DNA from: Tanypteryx hageni
Lineage: Eukaryota > Arthropoda > Insecta > Odonata > Petaluridae
NCBI GenBank assembly: GCA_028673005.1
Contig: CM054118.1
Span: 62,553,401 to 62,617,400, forward strand
Length of the DNA: 64,000 nt
Direction: 5' to 3'
Shown: piece after piece, positions 1 to 13,300 of the stretch
How the letters are laid out: each line of letters begins with the position of its first letter
Position numbering within the stretch: the first letter of the stretch is position 1
Program-made: the position numbers and the translations under genes
The notes under the pieces: model-generated
What the model was told of the DNA's origin: nothing
The model's database searches: none
Seen by the model: the letters and a program-made list of their open reading frames with translations, nothing else

Positions 1-880
1 TTCGATTCCCGAAGGGACCAAAATTTTTTTCTGATTTTTTAAAAAGTTTTTTTCGTGATTTCCAGCATATCGTCGATAAAACTTGCACAACATTTAATAA
101 AAATTTATTCCATGCATTATAACTACTATTTTCTTCATCATAATTCTTCACTGTAGTTCTTCACCGTAATTCTTCACGAACATAATTTTATGGATCACTA
201 CCCATTCGCTTTACCATCATCATCAATACATGACGAGATTTGAAAGGAGGAATGCAGAACAATGCACCGAAATAACCCAACAATATTGTGATATAATGCC
301 AATTATAATTATAATGGCAATAATTGACACCAGCAACCGATTTACCATAATGAACAATACATGACGAGATTTGAAAGGAGGAATAAAGAACAATGCATCG
401 AAATAACCCAACAGTATTGTGACATTATTTCAGTTATAATTATAATGAAATAATTGACACCTGCAAATGATAACGAATCCCTAAACAACAACACCGTAAC
501 TTTAATAACAACATTATAAGATGACTAGACGCGGTTTTTCGTGGCCTTTTTAGCAGACGTCCTTCAACGTCAGAATATTGCCGAGCGATTTATTGTTCGA
601 GGGCACATTTTGGAGTGGCGATTGGAATTGTTTGTCTTTGTTCGTGTTTAACGAGTGATCTTCAGTTTTTGGGGCAATAAAAACTGCATTACGATGAAGA
701 AAATAGTAGTTATAATGCATGGAATAAATTAAAAAAAATGTTGTGCAAGTTTTATCGACGATATGCTGGAAATTGCAAAAAAAATTTAAAAATCAGAAAA
801 AAAAATTTGTCCCTTCGGGAATCGAACCCCGGCAAAAATATTTGAAATCCAGCTCGTTTCCCCTAGACCAATGCCCCTAG
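1..880. repeat. Inverted pair of tRNA-derived SINE copies
   Basis: Bases 1-145 and the reverse complement of 689-830 are near-identical: both run from a tRNA-like TTCGATTCCCGAAGGGAC through a T-rich stretch into TTCCAGCATATCGTCGATAA and a TTATAACTACTATTTTC segment. On the minus strand 810-880 carries a complete tRNA-like head, with an A-box-like TGGTCTAGGGG and B box GGTTCGATTCC. The acceptor ends do not pair, so this is not a working tRNA. The left copy begins before the window. The two copies face each other across about 540 bases inside a Sec24 intron. A single fold-back element is the alternative reading. Confidence 0.7.
226..466 (+). repeat. Two-unit tandem repeat, period 131 bases
   Basis: A unit starting ATACATGACGAGATTTGAAA occurs at 226 and again at 357. 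The copies differ at scattered positions and both end near a TAATTGACACC motif. It occupies the spacer between the two inverted SINE copies. No coding potential was seen. Confidence 0.75.
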
Positions 881-1388
881 ATAATAATGGAATGACTTTT
901 AATGTTCTTATTACGTTGACTCTCGGATCGCGATTTTCAAAGGACATTTTCTCGTAAACGACGTCAAGTTGGCACCTAGGTAGAAATAGGAGTCCGTTAT
1001 TTTACATATACTTTCATTCTGCAAAGTCTCAATCTGATGTGAGTGTCACACTTTGGGGGCTTCCCTTGTTAGAAAAAAATAAGATTTAATGTTTATCAAC
1101 TTTAAATAGAGATGTAAAAACTTGACTGAAAATTAAAAGTACTTTTTCCTAAATGTAATTTTTTTATTTCATAACCATTTAAAATTTATATAGTGCCTAA
1201 ATTGTGTTCTATTTACAAATTATTTAGCAAGGAAAGGAACTTATAATAATATGTTTCTATGCTCTAATAGAAAAGCAGTTTTCTGGCTTTATTATATTTT
1301 CATTGAATCATGCTGCTACTATAATGAGATGTATCTTTATAATGATATTTGTTTTGATTCTGGCATTTGAATTGTTTTGTGGGTATAG
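881..1388. other. Intronic sequence without recognised features
   Basis: AT-rich sequence between the SINE pair and the first visible Sec24 exon. It ends in the acceptor GGGTATAG. I saw no exon, RNA gene or terminal repeat in it. Confidence 0.6.
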
Positions 1389-4300
1389 GCACCTACAGGT
1401 GGTCGTGTCACTGTGTTCCAAACATGTCTACCTAGTGTGGGGCCTGGTGCTTTGAAAGTAAGGGGTAATGATGGAGGAGCTAAAGAAGCCCCTGCACAAC
1501 ACCTTAATCCTGCCACAGACTTCTATAAACGACTTGCATTGGATTGTTCTGGACAACAAGTTGCAGTTGATTTGTTTGTTTTGGGCACACATTATACTGA
1601 CCTGGCTACCCTTTGTAAGTTTTCATTGGAATCGTTATAAGTTAATTATTTATAATATTTTTTGTTGTTTGACATTAATTAAAGTTGATTGCTGAATGCA
1701 TCATGGAAATTGATGATATATAATGATTTTTACAGTCATAAATGTGTAGGTATACATTGGTATATGTATTCATAATTCAGCAGACATAGTTTAAAAAAAT
1801 TTCATTCATCGTTGTATTAGTATTTATCCAGTTATTTTTAATTGGGTTGTGTATGTATTGTGAGTATTGCAGTGATGTTTGAATGAATTAGGAATTTCTA
1901 GTGATTTTTTTGTTTATTGTCATAAAAGCCCATGCGTATGTTAAAGAAGGCAGATTTATGAAGGTATGGGTTGGTAAAATCAGTCAGTCTTTGAGAATCC
2001 TAGTTTTAGTATTAACATTTCTTTGTTGCCCATTTTCATTAAAAATAAGGTAACTGAAATTGACCCTTTTCAGCTGGGGTATCACAGTTTTCTGGAGGGT
2101 GCATACATCATTTACCTCGATTTGATGGGCGTAGCAATTTTGAAACTACCATGCTTGAGAGGTGTTTCCATCGTTATCTTTCACGCAAGATTGGCTTTGA
2201 AGCTGTGATGAGGATACGTTGTAGCAGGTAATACTGATTGTGCTTTGTTAAGTTAGAGGAATAAGCTTTTTCAATAAAATGTCATACAATCAAATATTTT
2301 AAATTTAATTATACTGAACATCTGAAGATTGGTGCATTATAATGTTAAGAGTTAATATGGATAACATTTCCAAAACAGATTTGTTGAAGGTATTGAATCT
2401 GTTAGTAAATGCAATTTATTTGAAACTCACTGCTATCTTATTGCTACTTTAAAATAATGAATGCAATCAGAAAATAATATTTATAAATATATTTTTATTT
2501 ATCATAAAATTGTTTTTTTAGTTGGTCCTCATATTTTCATTAATATTCATTAGAATTTGCAATTATTATTGATGATATCTGCATTTACAGACAAACCTTG
2601 ATTTAATGGTTAATTGGGGGAAAGGGATGTCAGTTAATGCTGATTGTCCATTAAATCTGAAAGACTTCTCTCACACTACTATGTAGCAAAGGTGTTATAT
2701 AAAAAAGTGTTCTACCGAATATATTGTGTTTATGTACAGTATATGTGAAGATTATTTTATTTCTTAAGATTTGGGAACTCTATATTGTCATTTTTGAGAA
2801 TTCTCAAATTCACCATTCCAAATTTTTTTGAGCTTACACCATTGCAGATGTTTACTATTCGGCAATCTCATGCTGAGACAGCAGAGTTAGAAAAAATCAC
2901 AATAGATGGCAGAACCCTATAGAGTAGACTGACATAGAAAAAGCATCTATAAATGCTTTGCCTACTGAGAAATGCTTATGGGGTTAATGGCCAATTCAAT
3001 CAATGTCAAACTTTTCATCAAACGTTGAAGTATGTGCCAAGTTTAATTGTTCTCAATTCCAGATGAGAGTTCTCGATCCTTATCTCTGATGATGGTGTTC
3101 GTTGCTTCCAAAGTCCATTAAATCGAGGTTTTACTACATTTCCAGTGAAATATATTTTTAAAATTTACCAATTGTCCATGTAAGTGCATATATACATAGT
3201 ATTTACCATATCTGCCCAAATACAAGCCGATGTGTTTTGTCAAAATCTATCATGAAAAAGTCGCCCCTTGGCTTAAATTTGAGGTTGGGGTTGTGCCATA
3301 GTCACCCATAGGTGGCAGCACATCTCTCATTCCCATCGCATTCAAATGATAATGCTATATTTTTCGTAAAGTAAATATTTGATCTACAGTGAATATTAAT
3401 GAATAAATAATTAATCTATAATAAAAGGGTTCAAAAAATGCTGCATTTCAAATGATGTTGATAGAAGCAAGGATGACGTTCTTTGGGACGATGATTCCAG
3501 TGAGCAATCTTCCAGTGGAGAAGAAGATAGTGATGTAGAACATACTTATAGTATCTGATTCAGTAAATCAATTTTAATTTTTCATTTATGTTTAACCCTT
3601 TGAGTCCCAAGGTGCTGATAAATCAGCATCCCCTACTCCTGCTAAAATGCCCAGGGTGGCGATATATCCGAACCTACTTTAAAACTATATATAATTATTA
3701 GAATAACATGTCATTCACTGCAAACACTTGTATTTTGTCTATGAAGGCGTAGTTTAACAATATTCCACTAGATATCTCTATTTTCGCTTTTCTTTTGTTC
3801 AAACAAACTTTCCTCGTAATTTGGTGGCTGCCATTTTTACTGTTTGTCACTTCACTCATTTTTATGTTATATTTCATGTATTTGAGATATTATTGAAAGT
3901 GTTGTTATTGTTCACTTCTTTATTTTTGTTGTTATTTCGTTTGTTGTTATCTTGTTGTTGATTGTTTTGGGAGAAATTCTTGCCCTTTTATAATGTCATC
4001 ACGGAAGGCTCATGATATGACGGCTGAAGAAACACTGGACTATCTAGACAGTATTAGCAGTGATGATAGTTCATTTTGTTCTAGTGATAGTGTATGCATT
4101 GATTCTTGTGAAGCAAAGAGTGGAACTGCAAAATCTGTTTCTGTGAGTTCGGAATATGACTCTGAAAGTGACTCTGACATGGACAATACTGCTGAGGTTT
4201 TGTCACCTGAATCTCCACTAAAGCATAAATTTGATTATTGTAAATTGACTGGACCCAAACACATGTCTCCCCGTGATTCTCTTCCCATCATGTACGTTAA

Positions 4301-7300
4301 TTTGTTCTTCAATGAATATCTATTATCGTTGTTGGTAAATCAGACAAATAAGTATGCTAGGCATTTTATGAACACTAAAAAGGAAAATTTATCCCCTAAT
4401 GTGCGAAAATGGACACCTGTTAACGTTGAGGAAATGAAAGGTTTTCTTGCATGCATATTAAATATGGGCATAATAAGGAAACCTACAATTAGGAGTTATT
4501 GGTGTCAAATATCCTCGCAGTCAAATCCATGGTTTAGAGATATGATTTCACGAAACCGATTTCAGACGATACTCAGATTTTTTCATTTGACTGATGGCAC
4601 TTTTGAGCCTGGACCACAAGAAAAGGGGTATGATCCATGTTACAGTTTCAGCCTCTATTGGAGCATGCAAATAAACTTAAGACATCATACACCTCACCAG
4701 CAGCTGAGTATTGATGAGAGTCTGGTAGGAACAAAAAACCGCACATGCCTCCTTCAATATTTACCGAATAGTAATCATCATCACTGGGGCATCAAGTTCT
4801 GGATGCTTTGTGATGCTATAACCCACTATTGTTTGGGGTTTTTTGTTTAGGAATCAAGATGAAAAAGCATTAATTCATCAAAATGGACTCGGTTATGCAT
4901 TGGTTATGAAGTTGTTAACTTTAGGAAATTATATTTGTAAGAGGCATCACATCTTTGTCAATAACTTCTTTATGTCTGTCCCCTTGGCTAGGAATCGGTT
5001 TGAGTTACAGACCTTCATCACTGGAACTGTTCGTAGATACAGGAAATACATCCCTGGAGAATTTTCAAAAAAAATTTCAGTTGGTGAGAAGAAATATTTT
5101 CGATCTGAGCCTATTTTAGCAGCAGCAGTTCAAGAGAAGAAGTCCCAAAGAGCTCCTGTGCTTCTTCTATCCACCAATTCTGGTACAAGGGAGGCAACAT
5201 ATTACAAAGAAGAGAGTGGAAAAAAATTCCTGAGATAATAACCAGTTACAATAAGTATACAGGAGGCATTGACACATCTGATATGATGTTATATGCATAT
5301 TTGGACGAGAGGAGGAACGTGAAATACTGGGAAAAGGTAGCTTTCAATATTATTGCAAGAATGGTGTTGAATTCCTACATACTTTATAAAGAGAACTTTG
5401 CTGGGACTGGAAGAATTAAAAGTAGGCTGGCATATACAGTGGACATTATAGAGACATTGGGAACTGAATGGATGGCATACAGAAATAGGAGGAAAGTTGA
5501 GACTAGTGAGGGAATCGTTGCAGGGCCAGCAGGAATTAGGAAGCTATCAGAAAAAAAAGAATCTAACTGTTGTATCTGCAGCACAAAATACAAAGGAGGT
5601 CTAGGACAGTATGCACTAAATGTAACAGAGGGTTTCATGGTGAATGCCTTCTAAGGCATATGTGCAGAGAAACTAATACTGGTGCATCAGTTAAATTTTT
5701 GTAATTCTGTAAATAAAAATGTAATATTCTATAGAAAATTAATTTGTAGTTTAAGTTATTTTACTTAAAACATTTGGGAAAGTAATTAAATTACAGAGAA
5801 ATTGGGAAAAAACCTAGCTGAAAAATATTTTTACCTTAATTTAATAAAGTAAATACTTTTTAAAACAAGAGCCGGAAAATATAAAAACCATTATTTAAAA
5901 TATTATAATAAAATATAATTTTAAGAAGGTATGTAAAAAATTTCAAATCAAAATTTTTATTTTTAAGCCCACAATAATTTATTAATATTAGCTCTAAAAT
6001 ATTGCATTTTGGACTATGGGATTTCACACATGAACCTGAGAAATGTGGTTAAGAATATGTTCTTTCATTTCTAAATGCTGTTGGATATTTTCTTTCGTTT
6101 CTCACGGCTCTGCATGTATCATTAAGAATTCATGGTTAGCAATTTGTATTATTTTTCATTAGCCATTAAAAGAAGTTCCTATTAGTTTTACTTGGCTAGT
6201 GTAGTTATTGCTATAGCCATTGTAATGTTTGTATGCATTAAAACCCCATTCATGGAATCTATTAAAATTGCATACGTTGATTATGCAGACGATTACGCAA
6301 AATGTGATGACAGCTTTGGATGCTCAACTGTTTGAATTACGGTAAAACTTTACATGGAACATGTATAATTATAAAAATGCAATTTCTTAAAGCATTGTAA
6401 ATGCTAATTTCATTGGAAATAGATTTGGATGAAAAATTATGTTGGCGAGGTCGTTGTTGCTTTATTTAACCTTATGTGAAAATGAAGATAAACGAAATTA
6501 TCGTCAATGAATGTGGAACATTATTCAACAACATGAAATTATTAATTGGAGTAATATTTCAAAATGTCAACAACTAAACCATTTTCCACTATTTTCTTCC
6601 ATCTCGAATAATGTATTCTAGACTGTGCATGCATGTCTAGCACACTTCCGCATAAAATCTACGAAATTTACTTTTTTGCCAAAAAATTATGCAAATTTTT
6701 GAAGGGTCGACTCACATGAAAAAAATCTACTTCGAGATTTCAACGGAAATACACGTTTTGAGGTCCCCTGAACACGTTTTGAGCATTTTCTCGATGATTT
6801 CTGTCTGTATGTATGTGGTAGATTTTTGTGGGTGCTCTAACTCAAAAACTATTAATCAGGTCAATGCAAAATTTTATATTTAACATTTTTATTAGAGGTG
6901 GGACGAATCCAAAATTTTCTCGAATCCGAATCCTAAAAGGTTCTCGAATCTCTCGAATCCTTCATATAAGAATAATAATAAGAAGAAAAAAGAAAAAAAC
7001 TTTTACTTAAAATTAACAGTTTTTAATTAAAGCAAAATTTGAAATCTGCATTTAATGAAAAATAAATTTAAGAATCCAGTTTTTAAAAATACACCTATAT
7101 TTATTAAGAAGATACAAATGAAATTTTGTTAATGAAGCACATAATTAAAACTCTTGAATCTTGAGGTTCATTTTCTCAACATAATTTGACAAAAATATTT
7201 GAGTATCAGTTCAAATTTTTTACATTTGTCCAAAACCTTTTTAAATCAAAGCAAGTGTAGAAGGGGGAGGATTATTTCAAGAGTTAACATAGATAAACAC

Positions 7301-10300
7301 TAAACATGGAACACTAAATTCTCTCCAGAAAATTAAGAAAAATCAAAAACTTGTTTATTTTAAGAGTTCATAGAAGTACTGAACACTTTTAGGACAATCT
7401 AAAAGAGCAGAAATCTTCAATGGAGATTTTTATTTAAGAAAACTAGCATTCAAACTCGCTCTGGATCGCCACGAGGTGATATTGGTGATCCGGGTACCAC
7501 TGAAATTGCAACAATCGCATTCTTTTTTAATGAACGCTTCAAGTGGACGTCAATAAAACTAATCTTTCCAAAGTTTTGAGTTAAGATGTTGAACGGTTTT
7601 TTAGGTTAGGATTCGAAAGATTCGAATGACGAAAAAGGTGCAAAGATTCGAGTTTTCGAATCTTGAATCTTTTTCAAGATTCGCGGGATTCGAGGAATCG
7701 AATGTCCCATCCCTGATTTTTACGAAAGTCACAAGAACTGATTAGTTTTGGTAAAAATCTGTCAACCAGAAGAACGTATTATTAAATATTTCCTTTATTA
7801 TTTGATAAATGTAAAAATGTATTGAAATAAAAGTTGTAGGAAATTTAATTTTCTACAGCCTTATTTCGAAACATTTTTCCATATAATGCATTGTTTAAGA
7901 GATATCTTATATTTTTAGCTGCCACCACCATGCCATCTAACGACTACTATTGTTAACAATTGATGCTTGGTTACGTCTTAGTAATGCTCCTTTTTCTTTT
8001 CTTATTTATTGTAGCTTTGTGGCTATATCCAATATTAGAAGGCTGTGGTTTGAGTTTATTTCTGTTCTTTGTAAAGTGTAAAATTTTCTCGGTTTCTTAA
8101 AATATTTAATATTATGTAACCTATTTGGAACTTTTAGAAATATTACAGGTATGGAGAAAGTCATGTGGTGCCCACATCAGATTTTTCCATCTAGTTTTCC
8201 TTCTAGCACGTCTTTAATCATACTCTCTCTCCTCAGGTAATGTCCAACCCAGTTTGCCTTCCTCTTTCTAATAGTCTGTATAATCATTCGCTTCTCTCCT
8301 ACTCTTCATAGCACTTCATCGTTTTTCATCCTATCTGCCCATTTTATCTTCAGCATTCTCCTCCGAGTCCACATTTCAAAGCTTTCCAAGCATTTCATGT
8401 CATTTGTTATGTATGTACATATTTTTTTCAAATTCTTTGTAACCTCAGAGCTAAGTTTGAATGCTACACACAGTATAAGTGGAGGAAGAGAGAGACTTAA
8501 TAAAGAGGGAGGAATGTATGCCATTTGATATCTATTCCATTTTGGTCCGAGGTTCTATTTGTCAATTACTGAACAAAATAACTGCAAACAATCTCAACTT
8601 GGCACAAATACTTCACTTGCTAGGGAGGAACATCTTGCTTTGCAATCGTATATTGGAATATTATTTTTTCTAATGGTGAATCAGGAAAAAAAATTTGTAG
8701 TTGAGTGAATGTGGTATAATGTATTGATTGATATACCATATTGTCCTAAATATATATATATATATGTATGTATGTTTTGGACCCCATCTAATCTGAAAAA
8801 ATCCAAAGCTGCTTGCGGAGTTCAAACCACCTTATCTCACCATCGCGTAAGGCGAGTAATTTAGTCACCTCGGCCACCAGATCCTTACCTTGGCGCTGCG
8901 ATAAATGTGTATTTGAATTCGCGTGGGAAGATAGACAAGCATTCATCATAGCAACAAGATTAAACAAGTTATTGTCATTGTTAATGCTGTAATCTTTTAA
9001 TAGAAGTCTCTTTATTTTAATTGGTATTGATACGAGCATTCCTACGTTTTTTGAAGGGATAATTCTGCTAATAATTGTTAGTTTTTATTGATCGTATTTG
9101 TTATTGATAGTAAGTTTTTATTTATCTTAAATACTTTTTGTCTTTATTCACTGTTTAAGATAGGTAGTATTGTAGTAAAGGATATTAATTTGAACAAATT
9201 TAAATGAAACATTTTAAAGTGTTGTGTTGTAGCTTAACAATTCTTCAGATAACTATATTTATACAGTGTTTTATATGGATGGTTGATGTGGTGTTGGGAA
9301 AAGAACAATTTATTATTTTTGTCATTTAAATTAGGTGACTAAAATATGAAATATTCAACAATTTCACTCCTACTAGTATCTAAAGCTGAATTGCTCTGAA
9401 CTAGCAGTATATTTTCGTTGATTTTAAGGAATATGAATGGATAAATTAGTATTTCCATTAATGAAACAAAAGATACTATCAAACTACTTACTACTTATAT
9501 ACCAAACATTCTTACGTTTGTCACTGAGTTCTCTACTTCAGTCTGCCATTCTCACAACTGTAAAAAGATTCAAGTTTAAATAGAGAGACCCCCACATCAC
9601 TCAAGAGCTGGTAGACACTTTTTTCAGATTTTTACGCCCATGCAAGCAGAAAGGTTATCATAATTATATTATAAAGTTTATTCATATTTAAGTATTAGCC
9701 ATATAAAAGTTGGTTATAAAAATTCATTTTTATACCTTTACTTGTTATATTGTAGATACATTAGGCATATGTTACATTGTGCTTGAAAAGCATCTGAGGC
9801 GAGAATAGATGTATTACAATCGGCGGCTGAACCCCTTGATAGCCATTGCATTGAAGCTATAATTGTGTTGGCATATTCTTTGTAACTACCTTAGCGAGTT
9901 TTTATACATCCGTTATTTTAACAATGGGTGACAAAAAGGTTATTGAGAAAAAAGGTTCTTCCAAATCCCAGGTTAGCAGAGGAATCCGACGAAGTTATCG
10001 CATGAATTTTAAAATAGTCGTAGCTAAATCGGTGTTGTTATAATCCACCGGAAATGAGAAATCAAGGATAACTGTTTTGCTCGCAGTCACAGCCGACTGG
10101 CCGATGAGGCCAAAGGAAAAGTTACTGTCAGTTGTAATCTTTCACATGCAGGAGAAAGGGTGGATGAACGAGGATCTTATGTTAGATTGGCTGAAAATTG
10201 TTTGGGGTCACGTTATATTTGTGGTTTAGTTTTTTCTTGAAAAACTTTCCAAAAATCTTAGGGTCGCGTTATATTCGAGGTTGCTTTATATTTAGGACAA

Positions 10301-13300
10301 TACGATAATTTGCTTACTTTTTAATGACTATTTTATTTATAAAATGGAGAGCAAAAAAGTATGCAGTTAATGCTCACTTTTGTGTGATAATGCCAGTATC
10401 AGAACCAAGGCCAGTATGAATTTGAGAACAATAATGAAGCAATTTATTATTTAATAATCCAATAAAGATGTATTTTTAATTTTTCTGCTTTACAATTGAG
10501 TAAATCATTTTAAATATTGGGGAACAAAATGGTTCACATCTTTCACAAAAGAGTTTATGGTAATATTAGTTTAGATAAGTAATGTCATTTTTTAACAATT
10601 GTTAAAAAACTACAATATTTACGTTATTATAAAACTTTATTGAAGAACATATTTACTCTCATTTTCAATCACATATTCCCATCTATTCACCAGCTTTTCA
10701 ATGCCCCGCTTGTAAAAGTTAGTTGTTTTTAATTCAAAGAATTCATTGAGATCACAATTGAGTTCATCAGAGTTCTTGTACTGTTTGTCCTTCAGATGAT
10801 TTTGTAGCGATCAAAACAGATGGTAGTCAGTAGGTGCAAGATCTGGTGAGTATGGAGGGTGTGGCAGGACTTCCCATTTGAATTCTCTGATTTTCTGCTT
10901 TGTCATCTTTGCAACGTGGGGTCTTGCGTTGTCATGGCGAAGGATGACGCCCTTGCGATTCACCAGATTTGGTCGTTTTGGGTGTAATGTTTAATGTAAA
11001 CAGTCTAACTGCTGACAGTAAAGCTCGGAAGTTACTGTCGTAGTAGGATCCAAGAGCTCAAAATATATTACACCTCTCATATCCCACCAAACGCACAACA
11101 TTATCTTTTTATTGTGCAAACCGCCTTTTGGAGTGGATTTGGGGGTTTGTCCACATCCCAACCACTGCTTCTTCCTTCGAATGTTCACAAGAGTATCTAC
11201 TTTTCATCACCAGTCACAATTCAATCTAAAAATGACTCACAAGATTGTCGAGTGCATACGGAGGAACACATTGTTACTCGTTTCAGCAGGTTGTCTGGTA
11301 TCAGTTTATGTGGAACCCACCCATCCCACTATTCTTATTGACCTTGCCGAGCTTCCAAAGGTGTCTGTGAACGGTCATTTGAGAACACTTGAGCTTTTCA
11401 GCCATTTCTCGGGTACTTGGAAGTGGATCAGCTTCAACAAGAACTTGGAGAGCATTGATGTTGAATTTTACTGCTTGTCCGGATTGGTTGTGATCACTCG
11501 AAATCACCTGATCAGAACTTACGAAACCATTGTTCGCACATATGAACATTGAGAACTTCACTGTAAACTTTGCAAATGTTTTTAGTTGCTACAGTAGCAT
11601 AATTTCTGTGCTTAAACTCATAGAGCATGCAATGGTGTATGTGCAAGTCATCACCACTCATTTTTGAATCTTAACAATGAAGGTTTAGATTACATTCTTT
11701 CATTAAACAATGTAGTTAATAAATGAAAAAGGATTGTAATTATAATGTAATTAAGTTTCATTATTATGTAATGTATAATTGTTGTACTTTGTATTACTTT
11801 AAGAATGGTCTGCTAAGATAGTAATAAAATGACATTAATTGTGTTACAACATAATATATGGGTCAGGGGAAATTACATATGATGTTTGGATTTCTGTTTA
11901 TTTTTTGTAAGAATTTAAGATTTAAAAAAAAAGATTAAAACCTTTTTCCTTTTTTTAGGGGCTTGTCAATACATACCTTCCACGGCCACTTCTTTGTTCG
12001 TTCAACAGATCTACTATCATTGCCCAATGTTAATCCTGATGCCGGCTTTGGAATGCAAGTTGCAATTGATGAAAGCCTAGCAGATCTGCAGAATGTGTGT
12101 TTTCAGGCTGCATTGTTATACACCTCTAGCAAAGGTACAGACAATTTCTTAAGATAATTGATAGTAGCTCAATAAATTTGGCTAAGATTAATAAAGGTGA
12201 AATACTCCTTTAGCCAAACAATTAGAGGGTAACCCTCTAATTGTTTGGCTAAAGGAGTATTTCACCTTTATTAAAGGTACAGACCATTAAATATTTGAAT
12301 GAGGATGTATTTCCCAATCACTTTTATGTATAAGCATTTGAATTTTAATAGTTAGTTTTTTAATTCTGTTTTCTTGTTGAGTGTGTCAAATAATGTAGCT
12401 GACAAATATATAAATTTGAAGAACATGTTAATTTCACAGTTATATTTTTTAATTTCTTTTCATTTAGTTATGATATTTAATTATAAGGGATCTGTTGTAA
12501 AATTTTAGAATGCCAAGTTCTGAGAATGATATTTCGTTGATAAAACAAATTGAGATTTATATTTCTTTGAGTCTTCCTAAAATAAACTTACTTTGGAAAA
12601 ATTGGTTATCCTAATTTTCACTTGCTGACTTCTTCCAGGAGAAAGGCGAATTCGTGTCCACACGCTCTGCTTACCCTTAGCAGCCAATGTGAATGATGTT
12701 GTATGTTCTGCTGATCAACAGTGTATAGTGGGCCTACTTGCAAAAATGGGTATAATTTTTGTATCTTGTCTTAGTTGGTAAACCAATATTGGTTAAAACA
12801 TAACATTGTTAGTTAAAAATGTTGCCTAGTACTTAATATCTTGGTGTAATTTTTATGAATTATAGGTTTGATAAGAGAAATTTCACATTGTTTCTCATAC
12901 TATTTTCTCTTTATTCTTTATATTTCTTGCATGGAATCACTCCTAAATTATGGATTTTCTTCTAAAATTCATTTTTCATAGTTGGTGATCTTTAATTGAC
13001 AAAAACTCTTTTTTTGTTTTTCCCCATTGCCCTTTTTCTCCAAGTCTTTAATTATGATTATCATGATCTCTTCCACAGTTTTACTCATGATAGATTTTTG
13101 ATGAATCGAAGCATTTATTCCTGTTAATAAACCAAATTTAAAAAGCCTTAGTGCTGATGATCTACCACTAATAATAAAACTTGAATATTGACAAACCGTC
13201 TCTCTCCAGTAGGTAGTAGGAAATTTTTAGGATCTCCCTGGTGGTGGCTGCTTTGTAATCAAAATGGTTTTTCCATTCTTTTTTTTCTATTGGAAAGATG

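Noticed and set aside
810..880. tRNA gene on the minus strand
   Set aside because: A and B boxes are present but the acceptor stem does not pair and the anticodon arm is degenerate; the body is shared with an inverted copy, so it is a SINE.
11112..11552. 146-codon plus-strand frame
   Set aside because: Antisense to the mariner transposase, whose motifs are clear on the other strand.
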